Of a DNA stretch of 64,000 bases, positions 63,380 through 64,000 are shown piece by piece; positions within the stretch are counted from its first letter, which is position 1, and the number at the start of each line of letters is the position of its first letter. A program made the position numbers and the translations under genes. Below the pieces are notes generated by a model. That model was given only the letters and a program-made list of their open reading frames with translations, did not search any database and had not been told where the DNA came from. The stretch comes from Paragonimus westermani (lineage: Eukaryota > Platyhelminthes > Trematoda > Plagiorchiida > Troglotrematidae): positions 1-64,000 of the forward strand of contig QNGE01001676.1 in the NCBI GenBank assembly GCA_008508345.1, in the 5' to 3' direction.

Positions 63380-63804
63380 TCACAAAAGAGCATCGGCTAG
63401 ACTACCAGGCATAGAAAGCTCGTGTTGAATGGATGTCCTCCGCCAAACAAAAGGGATGAGACAGTGTAGTTTGTCAACCCTTTGGCGGTTCCACAGGTGT
63501 CTGTTACATTTTGAAGGTGCACCTATAGTGGGAACGCTGCGGCGGGAAATGAGATGCGGTTGCCACGTAGCAATCCCTGGGAATGAACTGATAGCAAGCT
63601 CCCCGCCTAGTTCCGAGGTCGAACCCTCAACACCTTGTGGACTGGGTATTTCGACTTTGTTAGGAATGAGACTGATGGAACGTGGGATCGGTGTGTCTTC
63701 TGGAAGGTGATGGAACTGGTGCGATTGACGGGCGGATAAACGGCAGCGCCACCACTGTTGAATGAGGTATACAGCACGACAACGCCTCCGATATTGACGA
63801 AAAG
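63380..63804 (-). CDS. Last exon of an IQ-motif protein gene
   Basis: On the minus strand the strong acceptor TCTTCCTGTTTCCTCAACAG ends at 63805. It is followed by a frame (phase 1 entry) of about 140 codons to TGA at 63380-63382. It starts FRQYRRRCRAVYLIQQWWRC and continues RLSARQ: an IQ-like calmodulin/EF-hand light-chain binding helix with the IQxWWRxR pattern. A Ser/Pro/Gly-rich tail without further domains follows. Upstream exons would lie beyond the right edge, so the family (myosin-like, ciliary or other IQ protein) cannot be named. An internal donor (CCACAAG|GTGTTG, about 63632) could shorten it. Confidence 0.55.
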
Positions 63805-64000
63805 CTGTTGAGGAAACAGGAAGACAGAGCATTACGTGAACGAGACATTGTGACTGTATATGCGTTATAGCAAAGTCCATCTTTCACCAAACGGGTGGCC
63901 TGACTGAGTTCAGCCTTAAAGCTGTTGGACTTCAGGTACCATAAACACCTGTGAACAGGCTGTAAATGGTTATTGGCAAGGAAATGCGCAAATGTGGAAT

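Noticed and set aside
1..64000. CRISPR arrays, operons, bacterial ribosome binding sites or phage modules
   Set aside because: The sequence is eukaryotic. No evenly spaced short repeats or closely packed long frames are present.

Overview
The window looks like nuclear DNA of an animal, most probably a flatworm and possibly a digenean trematode. Coding sequence is sparse and split into short exons with GT-AG boundaries. The rest is long AT-rich non-coding DNA with many decayed retroelements (CR1-like and RTE-like LINEs, Ty3/gypsy, possible BEL/Pao) and repeats with tRNA-like heads. The trematode suggestion rests on the style of the LINE families and on a tRNA-like repeat that looks familiar from fluke genomes. 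It is an inference, since no species-specific gene was seen.

Left third (1-12.5 kb). The window opens inside a tRNA-derived SINE-like repeat. A decayed CR1-like LINE (about 1.5-6.1 kb, + strand) follows, with an ORF1 remnant, an endonuclease and a reverse transcriptase whose catalytic FADD-type box reads FADG. Next come two diverged copies of a minus-strand repeat that may be BEL/Pao, then a Ty3/gypsy remnant (about 9.0-10.2 kb, minus) that kept the end of protease and most of integrase but lost the RT. At 11.8-12.4 kb lies the most striking object: two 287-bp arms in inverted orientation around a 43-bp centre, each arm carrying an 80-nt tRNA-like cloverleaf, with a 13-bp direct repeat flanking the whole. 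It appears to have inserted as one unit.

Middle (12.5-35.3 kb). There is no convincing protein gene. The region holds a 462-bp apparently identical inverted duplication (19.9 and 22.9 kb), a second, roughly 200-bp inverted pair (27.95 and 29.57 kb), an RTE-like RT remnant (24.4-25.1 kb), a full SINE copy (28.9 kb) and a diverged second copy of the palindromic tRNA-like element (32.7 kb). One short minus-strand exon-like segment (21.9 kb) is unidentified.

Right half (35.3-62.0 kb). One large plus-strand gene encodes an intracellular phospholipase A1 of the DDHD1/DDHD2 (PA-PLA1) family. The N-terminal WWE-like region, the HGIGQ motif, the lipase Ser motif (AHSLGS), the GSPLGLF segment and both halves of the DDHD domain lie in successive exons whose splice phases mostly agree. 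LINE remnants sit in its introns at 40.2-41.1 and 58.1-58.9 kb, in the same orientation. A second gene on the minus strand (63.38-63.80 kb and beyond the right edge) has an IQ-like motif in its last exon and converges tail-to-tail on the lipase gene.
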